Source of the DNA: Alectryocaccomicrobium faecavium
GTDB taxonomy: Bacteria; Bacillota; Clostridia; Christensenellales; Aristaeellaceae
Assembly: GCA_018713425.1 (NCBI GenBank)
Contig: DVOT01000043.1
Span: 1-5,252 of the forward strand
Reading direction: 5' to 3'
Length of the DNA stretch: 5,252 nt
Shown piece by piece: positions 1-5,193 of the stretch. Both the position numbers and the translations under genes were made by a program. How positions within the stretch are numbered: position 1 is the first letter of the stretch; every line of letters begins with the position of its first letter. The notes under the pieces were generated by a model. The model saw nothing but the letters and a program-made list of their open reading frames with translations, did no database searches and was not told the origin of the DNA.

Positions 1-1
1 G

Positions 2-880
2 GAACTTTCCACCATACGCGAATTTTGGGCGTATCCCGAACCGCTTCCGCTGGAAGGCGGTGAAACGCCGCCCGCGCTCCGGCCGGGCGATGCATGCGCG
101 CTGGAATTGCGCGACGTTTCCTTTCGCTATCCAGGCGCGGAAAAAGATGTTCTTTCGCACATCAATCTGACCATCGCTCCAGGCGAAAAGCTGGCCATCG
201 TAGGCCTGAACGGCGCGGGCAAAACCACGCTGGTGAAGCTGCTGTGCGGGTTTTACGACCCCACCGGCGGCGAAGTACGGCTGAACGGCCGCAATATCCG
301 GCCCTTCAATCGCCCCGCGTACTATGCGCTGCTGGGCGCCGTATACCAGAACTTTTCCCTGGTGCCCGCGAGCATCGCGCAGAATGTGGCGCAAGATCTG
401 GAAAGCTTTGACCGCGCGCGGGTGCAAAACTGCCTGGAAAGAGCCGGCCTGGGAAACAAGATCCGCTCTCTGCCCCATGGCATGGACACCCACCTGGTGA
501 AAGAAGTGTATGAAGACGCAGAGGAGCTTTCCGGCGGCGAGCTGCAGCGGCTGATGCTGGCCCGTGCGCTCTATAAGGACGCGCCCATCCTCGTGCTGGA
601 CGAACCGACCGCCGCGCTCGATCCCATCGCCGAGAGCGACATCTACCAGAAGTATCGCGAAATGACCGTCGGGCGTACCTCCATTTACATTTCCCACCGC
701 CTGGCTTCCACGCGCTTTTGCGACCGCATCCTCCTGCTGGCGGACGGCAAAATCGCCGAAGAAGGCACGCACGAGGCGCTGATGGCCAAAGGTGGGGAAT
801 ACGCCCGCCTATTCGAAATCCAAAGCCGCTATTACCGGGAGGGAGGGGAAGACGATGGCGGAAGCGACGCAAGCGAATAA
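2..880 (+). CDS. ABC exporter half-transporter, ATP-binding domain (5' end outside window)
   Basis: The reading frame is already open at the window edge, so the membrane domain and the true start lie upstream; 292 residues are visible. The first ~34 are the linker from the membrane domain, and the ATPase domain begins at the ELRDVSFRYPG segment. All ATPase motifs are present (numbered from the first visible residue): Walker A GLNGAGKTT at 68-76, Q-loop Gln 116, signature LSGGELQ at 176-182, Walker B ILVLDEP at 196-202 with its catalytic Glu, D-loop AALDP, and the switch His 232. The protein should bind and hydrolyse ATP at the inner face of the membrane to drive export. Its stop lies 26 bases inside the next gene, also an ABC half-transporter with a closely similar ATPase domain, which points to a co-translated heterodimer. 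The substrate cannot be inferred. A TTG at 107 could be read as a start but lies inside the domain, so I rejected it. Confidence 0.93.
   Translation, partial: ELSTIREFWAYPEPLPLEGGETPPALRPGDACALELRDVSFRYPGAEKDVLSHINLTIAPGEKLAIVGLNGAGKTTLVKLLCGFYDPTGGEVRLNGRNIRPFNRPAYYALLGAVYQNFSLVPASIAQNVAQDLESFDRARVQNCLERAGLGNKIRSLPHGMDTHLVKEVYEDAEELSGGELQRLMLARALYKDAPILVLDEPTAALDPIAESDIYQKYREMTVGRTSIYISHRLASTRFCDRILLLADGKIAEEGTHEALMAKGGEYARLFEIQSRYYREGGEDDGGSDASE
841..848 (+). promoter_or_regulatory. Ribosome binding site deciding the start of the second ABC gene
   Basis: A purine-rich GGGAGGGG lies inside the end of the first ABC gene, with its GGAGG core about 8 bases before the ATG at 855. It supports 855 rather than the earlier in-frame ATG at 792. 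It also implies that translation of the two subunits is coupled. Confidence 0.75.
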
Positions 881-2753
881 AGTATCCCTGCGCGAAGCGC
901 TGCGCTTAAATGGGCGTGCGCTGGGCCTGTTGTGGAAAGAACGCCCACAATTGATTCTATCCATGGCGCTGAGCAGTGCCGCCGGTTCCCTCGCGCCCTA
1001 CATCGGCATTTTCTTTTCCGCGCGCATCCTAAACGAACTTTCTGGCGCGCGCGACGCGCAGACGCTTGCGCACCTGGTATTCTGGGCACTCATCGCCGCA
1101 GCCCTTTGGGCGCTAACGCAAGGCGCGGCGCGGCGCTGGTGCGCATGCGAGCGCGCAAGCCTGCACTTTCTATGTGGAAAAATCCACAATTTTCCCATGC
1201 TGCGCATGGATTTCGCGCGCGTGGACGATTCTCACACGCACGACCTGCGCTCGCAAATTGCGCAAAACCAAAACTGGGGCGGCTGGGGTCTGTATCAAGT
1301 GTATTTCTCTTTGGAAGCTTCCCTCAAGGCGCTGGCGCAAGTCGCGGGCGCGGTGGCGCTGAGCGTATCCCTGTTCACGCTGCCCGTGCCCGAAAGCGCG
1401 GGCGCGCTCACCGCGCTGAACCACCCGGCTTTCCTTCTGGTGCTGATCGCCGCCATGCTGGGAACCACGGCGCTCGCTCCCCTGCTGAGCTATCGTGCCG
1501 ATCAATATTGGTTGCACAGCGCGGAAAATGTAAAAGAAGGCAACCGCTTTTTCGGCTTCGCTTTTTCGCTGGTGGGTCTTTCCAAAAATTGGCTGGATGT
1601 GCGCACCTACCGGCAAGAGCGCTATATCGCGCCCATCATCAACGTCCTCATCGATAAGCTTTGCACGCCGGGCAGCTGGATTGCCCGCCGCGGCCGGGGA
1701 GCCATGGGCCTTCTGATGGCGGCCTCTGCCAGCATATCCCACCTGTTTACCGCGCTGGTGTATGGTTTCGTGTGCCTCAAGGCGTATGGCGGCGCGTTCG
1801 GCATCGGCTCGGTCACGCAGTACATCGGCGCCATCACCTCGCTCTCCGGCGGTCTTTCCGCGCTGCTGCGAGCGTTGGGCATAGCGCGCAACAATGCCGC
1901 GTTCCTGCGCGCCACCTTTGAATACCTGGATCTGCCCAGCGAAATGCGCCAGGGCACGCTCACCGTGGAAAAGCGCAACGACCGCAAATACGAAATCGAG
2001 CTGCGCGACGTTTCCTTCCGCTACCCGGGCAGCGAAGTATGGGCGCTGCGCCACGTGAACCTTTCCTTCCGCATTGGCGAGCGGCTGGCCGTGGTCGGCG
2101 AAAACGGCAGCGGCAAGACCACCTTCATCAAGCTGCTCTGCCGGCTCTACGATCCCACGGAAGGAGAAATCCGCTTAAACGGCATCGATATCCGCAAATA
2201 CCGCTACGACGAATACCTGTCTCTGTTTTCCGTGGTATTCCAGGATTTCCAGCTGTTGGCCTTCCCGCTGGGGGAAAACGTGGCTGCCAGCGCGCATTTC
2301 GACGCCGCGCGCGCCACGGCCTGCCTGGAAGAGGCCGGGTTCGGCGAGCGGCTGCGCGCCTGGAAACAGGGGCTAAATACCGCGCTGCACCGGGACTTCG
2401 ATCCCGAAGGCGTGGAGGTTTCCGGCGGCGAGGCGCAGAAAATCGCGCTGGCCCGCGCGCTCTATAAGGATGCGCCCTTCATCGTGCTCGATGAACCGAC
2501 CGCCGCGCTCGATCCCGTGGCCGAAGCCGAAGTGTACACGAACTTCAACAAAATCGTGGGCGATAAAACGGCCGTATTCATCTCGCACCGCCTGTCCTCC
2601 TGCCGGTTCTGCGATGAAATCGCCGTGTTCGACCAAGGCCGGGTGGTGCAAAAGGGTGCGCACGACGCGCTTGTGCGCCAGGAAGGCGGCAAATACCGCG
2701 AACTGTGGCAAGCCCAGGCACAATACTACGCAAACGAAGCTTCCCAGGATTGA
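855..2753 (+). CDS. ABC transporter ATP-binding protein/permease, exporter type
   Basis: A complete half-transporter of 632 residues, a normal length for a fused membrane-plus-ATPase exporter subunit. Hydrophobic segments near residues 33-56, 72-92, 158-177, 192-212, 283-308 and 314-338 would give the usual six spans, with long cytoplasmic extensions between them. There is no N-terminal C39 peptidase domain. The ATPase domain starts near residue 382: Walker A GENGSGKTT at 415-423, Q-loop Gln 463, signature VSGGEAQK at 522-529, Walker B FIVLDEP at 542-548, D-loop AALDP, switch His 578. It very probably pairs with the product of the overlapping upstream gene as a heterodimeric exporter. The second Walker B Glu is intact in both subunits, so neither ATP site looks degenerate. 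A short stretch around Walker B is identical in DNA to the upstream gene (2493-2516 and 602-625). Drug, lipid and peptide export are all possible. Confidence 0.95.
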   Translation: MAEATQANKVSLREALRLNGRALGLLWKERPQLILSMALSSAAGSLAPYIGIFFSARILNELSGARDAQTLAHLVFWALIAAALWALTQGAARRWCACERASLHFLCGKIHNFPMLRMDFARVDDSHTHDLRSQIAQNQNWGGWGLYQVYFSLEASLKALAQVAGAVALSVSLFTLPVPESAGALTALNHPAFLLVLIAAMLGTTALAPLLSYRADQYWLHSAENVKEGNRFFGFAFSLVGLSKNWLDVRTYRQERYIAPIINVLIDKLCTPGSWIARRGRGAMGLLMAASASISHLFTALVYGFVCLKAYGGAFGIGSVTQYIGAITSLSGGLSALLRALGIARNNAAFLRATFEYLDLPSEMRQGTLTVEKRNDRKYEIELRDVSFRYPGSEVWALRHVNLSFRIGERLAVVGENGSGKTTFIKLLCRLYDPTEGEIRLNGIDIRKYRYDEYLSLFSVVFQDFQLLAFPLGENVAASAHFDAARATACLEEAGFGERLRAWKQGLNTALHRDFDPEGVEVSGGEAQKIALARALYKDAPFIVLDEPTAALDPVAEAEVYTNFNKIVGDKTAVFISHRLSSCRFCDEIAVFDQGRVVQKGAHDALVRQEGGKYRELWQAQAQYYANEASQD

Positions 2754-2778
2754 CGCGCCGCCCATCTTCTGCTATACT
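2750..2778 (+). promoter_or_regulatory. SigA-type promoter for the macro-domain gene
   Basis: A -35 box TTGACG (2750-2755) and a -10 box TATACT (2773-2778) are separated by exactly 17 bases, and a TG at 2770-2771 gives an extended -10. Each box differs from consensus at one position. The -35 box overlaps the TGA stop of the upstream ABC gene. Transcription should start near 2785, giving a leader of about 30 bases. No experimental evidence is available; the call rests on sequence match and placement. Confidence 0.75.
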
Positions 2779-2798
2779 GGAAAAAAAGCGGTTTTCCA
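2778..2798 (+). promoter_or_regulatory. Operator-like inverted repeat between -10 box and ribosome binding site
   Basis: Perfect 7-base arms TGGAAAA (2778-2784) and TTTTCCA (2792-2798) flank a 7-base spacer. The left arm begins on the last base of the -10 box and the right arm ends on the first base of the ribosome binding site. With a start near 2785 the left arm would not be in the mRNA, so the site would act as DNA (an operator) rather than as an RNA hairpin. The macro protein has a helix-turn-helix-like region and could be the binder; that is inference. Confidence 0.4.
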
Positions 2799-2805
2799 AA
2801 GGAGG
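2798..2805 (+). promoter_or_regulatory. Ribosome binding site of the macro-domain gene
   Basis: AAAGGAGG is a near-perfect anti-Shine-Dalgarno match ending 9 bases before the ATG at 2815. It fixes that ATG as the start although the same frame stays open back to 2470, inside the ABC gene. Confidence 0.85.
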
Positions 2806-2814
2806 CATTCCCCC

Positions 2815-3816
2815 ATGCCCTTTTCCCTGGTACGCAACGACATTGTGAACATGCGGGTGGACGCCATCGTCAACGCGGCCAACAGCTCGCTCGCGCCGGG
2901 CGGCGGCGTCTGCGGCGCGATTTTCGCCGCGGCGGGCCACACGGCGCTGGAAAAGGCCTGCCGGGCCATCGGCCATTGCGATGTGGGCAGCGCGGTGATC
3001 ACCCCCGGGTTCGACCTGCCCGCCCGCTACGTGATTCACGCGGTAGGCCCCATCTGGCAGGGCGGGGCGCGGGGCGAGGCCGATCTGCTGCACAGTTGCT
3101 ACACCCGCGCCCTGCATCTGGCGCGGGAGAACGGCTGCGAATCCATCGCCTTTCCGCTGATTTCCTCGGGCATTTTCGGTTATCCCAAGCCGCAAGCCCT
3201 GCGCGTCGCCATCAACGCCATCGAGGAATTCCTGTTAAAATACGAAATGCAGGTGTATCTGGTGATCTTCGACCGGGCCGCGTTACTGATCAGCGAGCGG
3301 CTCTACGAAAACATCCAGCGCTATATCGACGACCGCTATGTGGAACTGCGCGCCTTCCCCCGGCAGGCAGCAGAAGCGCTGCCGCACGCGCGCCAGCGCG
3401 CGGAGCAGGCGGATTTGCCCCTTGCCGCGCCGTGCGCCACGCCCGGCAAGCGCTCGCTGGACGATCTACTGGGGCATTTGGACGAATCCTTTTCCCGCAT
3501 GCTGCTGCGCCTGATCGACGAAAAGGGCATGACGGACGTGGAAGTTTACAAGCGCGCCAACCTGGACCGCAAGTTGTTTTCCAAAATCCGCAAAGAAGGA
3601 TACAATCCCAGCAAGCAAACGGCCCTGGCGCTGGCCATCGCCCTGCGCCTGAACCTGGATGAAACCAAAGATTTGCTGGGCAGGGCGGGCTATGCCCTAT
3701 CGCACAGCAACAAATTCGATATCATCATCGAATACTTCATCGAAGAAGGCGTGTACGACATCTTCGAAATCAATGAGGCGCTGTTCGCCTTCGAGCAGCG
3801 GTTGCTGGGCGCGTAA
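2815..3816 (+). CDS. Macro-domain protein with C-terminal Cro/CI-like helix-turn-helix region
   Basis: 333 residues. Residues ~1-155 form a macro domain, a fold that binds ADP-ribose and related nucleotides: NDI at 8-10 (usually GDI), VDAIVNAAN at 15-23, the glycine-rich loop GGGVCGAIFAAAG at 29-41, HAVGPIW at 75-81, and the phosphate loop SSGIFGYP at 117-124. By alignment from memory with E. coli YmdB, Asn 23 is kept but the proposed catalytic Asp is Cys 33, so hydrolase activity is uncertain. A low-complexity linker (~180-215) leads to a helical region (~223-333). Its TDVEVYKRANLDRKLFSKIR stretch, followed by P-S-K and a TALALAIAL helix, resembles an XRE-type helix-turn-helix. I recognise the whole architecture as a recurring Clostridia family without an assigned role. 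The gene has its own promoter and ribosome binding site and is followed by a VWA gene. It is probably cytoplasmic, with no signal peptide or membrane span. The macro domain is secure; the DNA-binding role is inferred. Confidence 0.92.
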   Translation: MPFSLVRNDIVNMRVDAIVNAANSSLAPGGGVCGAIFAAAGHTALEKACRAIGHCDVGSAVITPGFDLPARYVIHAVGPIWQGGARGEADLLHSCYTRALHLARENGCESIAFPLISSGIFGYPKPQALRVAINAIEEFLLKYEMQVYLVIFDRAALLISERLYENIQRYIDDRYVELRAFPRQAAEALPHARQRAEQADLPLAAPCATPGKRSLDDLLGHLDESFSRMLLRLIDEKGMTDVEVYKRANLDRKLFSKIRKEGYNPSKQTALALAIALRLNLDETKDLLGRAGYALSHSNKFDIIIEYFIEEGVYDIFEINEALFAFEQRLLGA

Positions 3817-3829
3817 ACGACGCCCATTT

Positions 3830-3846
3830 GTCGCCTGGCAGGCGAC
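3830..3846. repeat. Perfect palindrome between the macro and VWA genes
   Basis: GTCGCCTG and CAGGCGAC form perfect 8-base arms around a single central G. No T run follows, so it is a poor terminator for + strand transcription. It lies 13 bases after the macro stop and about 20 bases before a possible -10 box for the VWA gene. That position suits an operator or an mRNA-processing or stabilising stem between two cotranscribed genes. Confidence 0.5.
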
Positions 3847-3864
3847 CCAAAGCCGCGCAAAATG

Positions 3865-3873
3865 TGGTATCCT
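3865..3873 (+). promoter_or_regulatory. Possible extended -10 element before the VWA gene
   Basis: TGG followed by TATCCT resembles an extended -10 box and has the same TGN layout as the macro promoter. No acceptable -35 box is found 16-18 bases upstream, where the sequence is close to ACCCAA. The VWA gene may therefore be mainly read from the macro promoter, with this as a weak internal start. Confidence 0.25.
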
Positions 3874-3890
3874 CTCATCAAGCAATGGAT

Positions 3891-3896
3891 GGGAGG
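3891..3896 (+). promoter_or_regulatory. Ribosome binding site of the VWA gene
   Basis: GGGAGG ends 7 bases before the ATG at 3904. It supports that start over the in-frame ATG at 3862, whose 14 extra residues would include this site and are not part of the VWA fold. Confidence 0.8.
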
Positions 3897-3903
3897 AATT
3901 TTT

Positions 3904-4557
3904 ATGAAAACCAATCGCACGGAACTTGTGATGATTCTGGACCGCAGCGGTTCCATGGCGGGCCTGGAAGACGACACCATCGGCGGCTACAATTCCATGC
4001 TCGAGCGGCAAAAGAAAGGCGCGGGCGAAGTCACGGTCACCACGGTGCTCTTCGATGACCAGTATGAACTGCTCCACGACCGCATCCCCCTCAACGACAT
4101 CGTTCCCATCACCCGCGAGGAATACTTCGTGCGCGGTTGCACCGCCCTGCTGGACGCCATTGGCAAAACCATCCGCAAAATTGCCAACGCGCAGCGCCAC
4201 ATCGCAGCGGAAAAGCGCGCGGATAAGGTGCTCTTCGTCATCATCACGGACGGCCGGGAGAACGCCAGCCGGGAATACGGCTATGCCGAGCTGCGCGCGC
4301 TGGTGGAGCGGCAAAAAAAGCAATACGGCTGGGAATTTCTGTTCCTGGGCGCAAACATCGACGCCATCTCCACGGCCAGCCGCTTTGGCATCCAGGCAGA
4401 CCGCGCGGCGGACTACCACGCCGACAGCCGCGGTACCCAGCTGAATTTCCAGGCGGTAGGGCGCTTTGTGCACGCCGCGCGCGCCGGCGCGCCCATGAGC
4501 GCCGATTGGAAGGAGGAAATCGAAAAGGATTTTCGCGGCCGCAAACCGGAGCGGTAA
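3904..4557 (+). CDS. Small stand-alone von Willebrand factor A (VWA) domain protein
   Basis: 217 residues, essentially one VWA domain. The MIDAS metal site is complete: DRSGS at 13-17 (Asp 13, Ser 15, Ser 17), Thr 80 in the RGCTALLDAI segment, and Asp 116 in ITDGREN. VWA domains with an intact MIDAS bind Mg2+ or Mn2+ and usually mediate protein-protein contacts. The hydrophobic strands ELVMILD, KVLFVIITD and WEFLFLGAN are core strands of the fold. The later YHADSRGTQLNF segment (171-182) and the C-terminal DWKEEIEKDF stretch match, from memory, a Clostridia family of ~220-residue VWA proteins. No signal peptide or membrane anchor is seen, so it is probably cytoplasmic and unlike surface adhesins. 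The gene lies 87 bases after the macro-HTH gene on the same strand and is probably cotranscribed. The partner and process are unknown; a role together with the macro protein is inferred from adjacency only. Confidence 0.93.
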   Translation: MKTNRTELVMILDRSGSMAGLEDDTIGGYNSMLERQKKGAGEVTVTTVLFDDQYELLHDRIPLNDIVPITREEYFVRGCTALLDAIGKTIRKIANAQRHIAAEKRADKVLFVIITDGRENASREYGYAELRALVERQKKQYGWEFLFLGANIDAISTASRFGIQADRAADYHADSRGTQLNFQAVGRFVHAARAGAPMSADWKEEIEKDFRGRKPER

Positions 4558-4586
4558 GCGCGCAGGCAACGCCTGCTCCACGCTTA
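4555..4586. repeat. Stem-loop enclosing the VWA stop codon
   Basis: An outer stem TAAGCG (4555-4560, beginning with the TAA stop) pairs with CGCTTA (4581-4586). An inner stem GCAGGC (4562-4567) pairs with GCCTGC (4571-4576) around an AAC loop. The two are joined by small internal bulges. No T run follows on the + strand, so it is not a standard terminator; it could protect the 3' end of the VWA mRNA. Confidence 0.45.
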
Positions 4587-4589
4587 TAG

Positions 4590-4627
4590 AAAAAACGCGC
4601 TCCCACCCGCGCAAAGCGGCGGGGCGC
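4590..4627 (-). terminator. Terminator-like hairpin, correctly oriented only for leftward transcription
   Basis: A GC-rich hairpin pairs GCGC (4597-4600) with GCGC (4624-4627), CCC (4602-4604) with GGG (4621-4623) and CCGC (4607-4610) with GCGG (4616-4619), around a GCAAA loop. Six A residues at 4590-4595 become a run of six T on the - strand, the rho-independent layout for a leftward transcript. On the + strand no T run follows. Either a leftward gene or RNA reads in from the right, or a once bidirectional terminator lost its right-hand T run at the junction with the repeat that begins near 4630. Confidence 0.5.
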
Positions 4628-4629
4628 AT

Positions 4630-4646
4630 CAGAGCATTGACAAAGT
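4630..4646 (+). repeat. Partial copy of the direct repeat
   Basis: These 17 bases (CAGAGCATTGACAAAGT) are identical to the first 17 of the repeat at 5219 and differ at one base from that at 4802. The following conserved segment is missing here, so this is a truncated copy or a shared end module. It abuts the hairpin at 4597-4627. Confidence 0.7.
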
Positions 4647-4776
4647 CAAAATTTCATTCAAAATTACGAGATTCTCAGTTTCAAATCGCATGATTATGTA
4701 CTTGATGAATCACCAATTCCGCGACCAACTTCGCTGACGGCGTAAGGAAACAACCCCTCAGTCGGCTAGCGCCGAC
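4647..4776. other. Gene-free spacer leading into the repeat cluster
   Basis: I see no credible gene here. The first ~70 bases are AT-rich compared with the coding part. From about 4725 the sequence (ACTTCGCTGACGGCG, then AACCCCTCAGTCGGC) resembles the leading part of a dispersed Clostridia repeat I recall from gut genomes. It ends in a small hairpin, GTCGGC (4761-4766) with GCCGAC (4771-4776) around TAGC. The family assignment is from memory and uncertain. Confidence 0.4.
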
Positions 4777-4801
4777 AGCTCCCCTTTGTGAAAGGGGAGC
4801 C
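4777..4801. repeat. GC-rich hairpin repeat, copy 1
   Basis: Perfect 10-base arms GCTCCCCTTT (4778-4787) and AAAGGGGAGC (4791-4800) enclose a GTG loop. The 25 bases 4777-4801 are identical to 5002-5026, and a variant is at 5194-5217. No T run follows on either strand, so here it is a repeat module rather than a terminator. Confidence 0.85.
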
Positions 4802-4835
4802 CAGAGTATTGACAAAGTCTCGGAAGAACGAGGCT
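4802..4835 (+). repeat. 34-base direct repeat, copy 1
   Basis: It starts CAGAGTATTGACAAAGT and ends GGAAGAACGAGGCT, and matches 5219-5252 at 32 of 34 positions. In both places it follows a GCTCCCC hairpin by one base, so the real repeat unit is hairpin plus segment, about 58 bases (4778-4835 and 5194-5252). It contains TTGACA, but no -10 box is found at the right spacing. Confidence 0.85.
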
Positions 4836-4840
4836 CTAAT

Positions 4841-4878
4841 CAGAAATGACGGCGTGTACGTCATTTCTGGCATTTTTT
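4841..4878 (+). terminator. Rho-independent terminator-like hairpin
   Basis: Perfect 11-base arms CAGAAATGACG (4841-4851) and CGTCATTTCTG (4859-4869) enclose a 7-base loop and are followed by GCA and six T (4873-4878). The layout fits a + strand terminator. It lies ~280 bases past the VWA stop and the stem is only moderately GC-rich. It may be the actual end of the macro-VWA transcript or simply one module of the hairpin cluster. Confidence 0.45.
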
Positions 4879-4912
4879 GCAGAGCAAACGCTTGCGTTTG
4901 CAGTAAAAATGC
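4870..4912. repeat. Nested inverted repeat
   Basis: Outer arms GCATTTTT (4870-4877) and AAAAATGC (4905-4912) enclose inner arms GCAAACGC (4884-4891) and GCGTTTGC (4894-4901) around a TT loop. The left arm shares its T run with the preceding hairpin, so the two structures could be mutually exclusive in RNA. Confidence 0.65.
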
Positions 4913-4920
4913 ATTCCCGT

Positions 4921-4963
4921 CCCGACCGCTGGCCGCAAATCGTTAGATTTGCAAGCGGTCGGG
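4921..4963. repeat. Nested GC-rich inverted repeat
   Basis: Outer arms CCCGACCGCT (4921-4930) and AGCGGTCGGG (4954-4963) are perfect over 10 bases. Inner arms GCAAATC (4935-4941) and GATTTGC (4946-4952) flank a GTTA loop. A four-base bulge (GGCC) on the left faces a single A on the right. This is the strongest stem of the cluster. Confidence 0.75.
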
Positions 4964-4968
4964 CAGAT

Positions 4969-4997
4969 TCGTTGGCAAACCAGAGGTTTGTCAACGA
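4969..4997. repeat. Inverted repeat with one G-T wobble pair
   Basis: Arms of 12 bases (4969-4980 and 4986-4997) pair perfectly except for G4975 opposite T4991, which is a wobble pair in RNA from the + strand. The loop is CAGAG. A wobble rather than a mismatch is weak evidence that the structure matters as + strand RNA. Confidence 0.65.
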
Positions 4998-5001
4998 TCA
5001 G

Positions 5002-5030
5002 AGCTCCCCTTTGTGAAAGGGGAGCCTTTT
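5002..5030 (+). repeat. GC-rich hairpin repeat, copy 2, followed by a short T run
   Basis: Identical over 25 bases to 4777-4801: arms 5003-5012 and 5016-5025 with a GTG loop. Unlike copy 1 it is followed by CTTTT, so it could work as a weak rho-independent terminator at the end of the hairpin array. It is not followed by the 34-base segment. Confidence 0.7.
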
Positions 5031-5190
5031 GGAAAGTAGCACATCATAGAAAATAGTATCATTCAAGCATCAGTTATATAAAATGTAAGATATGTGTAGA
5101 AAATCATCAACAAAATAGATAAGATCAAAATCCAATAGACAAAGAAAAACCTTTGGATAGTGTACCTCCATATGGCGCTGCAGCACCTAA
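5031..5190. other. AT-rich island without a credible gene
   Basis: Composition falls sharply from the GC-rich coding part to strongly AT-rich until about 5160. No ribosome binding site or gene-length frame is present on either strand; the best - strand frame is 33 codons without a ribosome binding site. It separates two copies of the hairpin repeat and may be the inside of a decayed or foreign insertion. Confidence 0.5.
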
Positions 5191-5193
5191 AGG

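Noticed and set aside
792..855. Earlier ATG for the second ABC gene
   Set aside because: It would add 21 residues inside the first ABC gene without a good ribosome binding site; the ATG at 855 has one.
1170..2054. Long open frame on the - strand (294 codons)
   Set aside because: It lies wholly inside the second ABC gene, has no recognisable domain and biased composition; it is a mirror of GC-rich coding sequence.
2470..2815. Earlier start for the macro gene
   Set aside because: The frame is open only by chance through the ABC gene; the promoter, ribosome binding site and macro fold all place the start at 2815.
2976..3662. Open frame of 228 codons inside the macro gene, + strand, another frame
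   Set aside because: Arginine/alanine/glycine-rich low-complexity translation typical of a shifted frame in GC-rich DNA; the macro frame contains clear motifs.
3862..3904. Earlier ATG for the VWA gene
   Set aside because: The added residues include the ribosome binding site and do not belong to the VWA fold.
3697..4629. Long open frame on the - strand (310 codons) antisense to the VWA gene
   Set aside because: Its length comes from the codon bias of the opposite strand; it spans the end of the macro gene and the whole VWA gene and has no domain I recognise.
4637..4642. TTGACA in the repeats (also 4809-4814 and 5225-5230) as a promoter -35 box
   Set aside because: No acceptable -10 box lies 16-18 bases downstream of the 4637 or 4809 copy; for the third the window ends too soon to tell.
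5070..5171. 33-codon frame on the - strand in the AT-rich island
   Set aside because: No ribosome binding site and no recognisable feature; length is within chance for AT-rich DNA with few stops in one frame.
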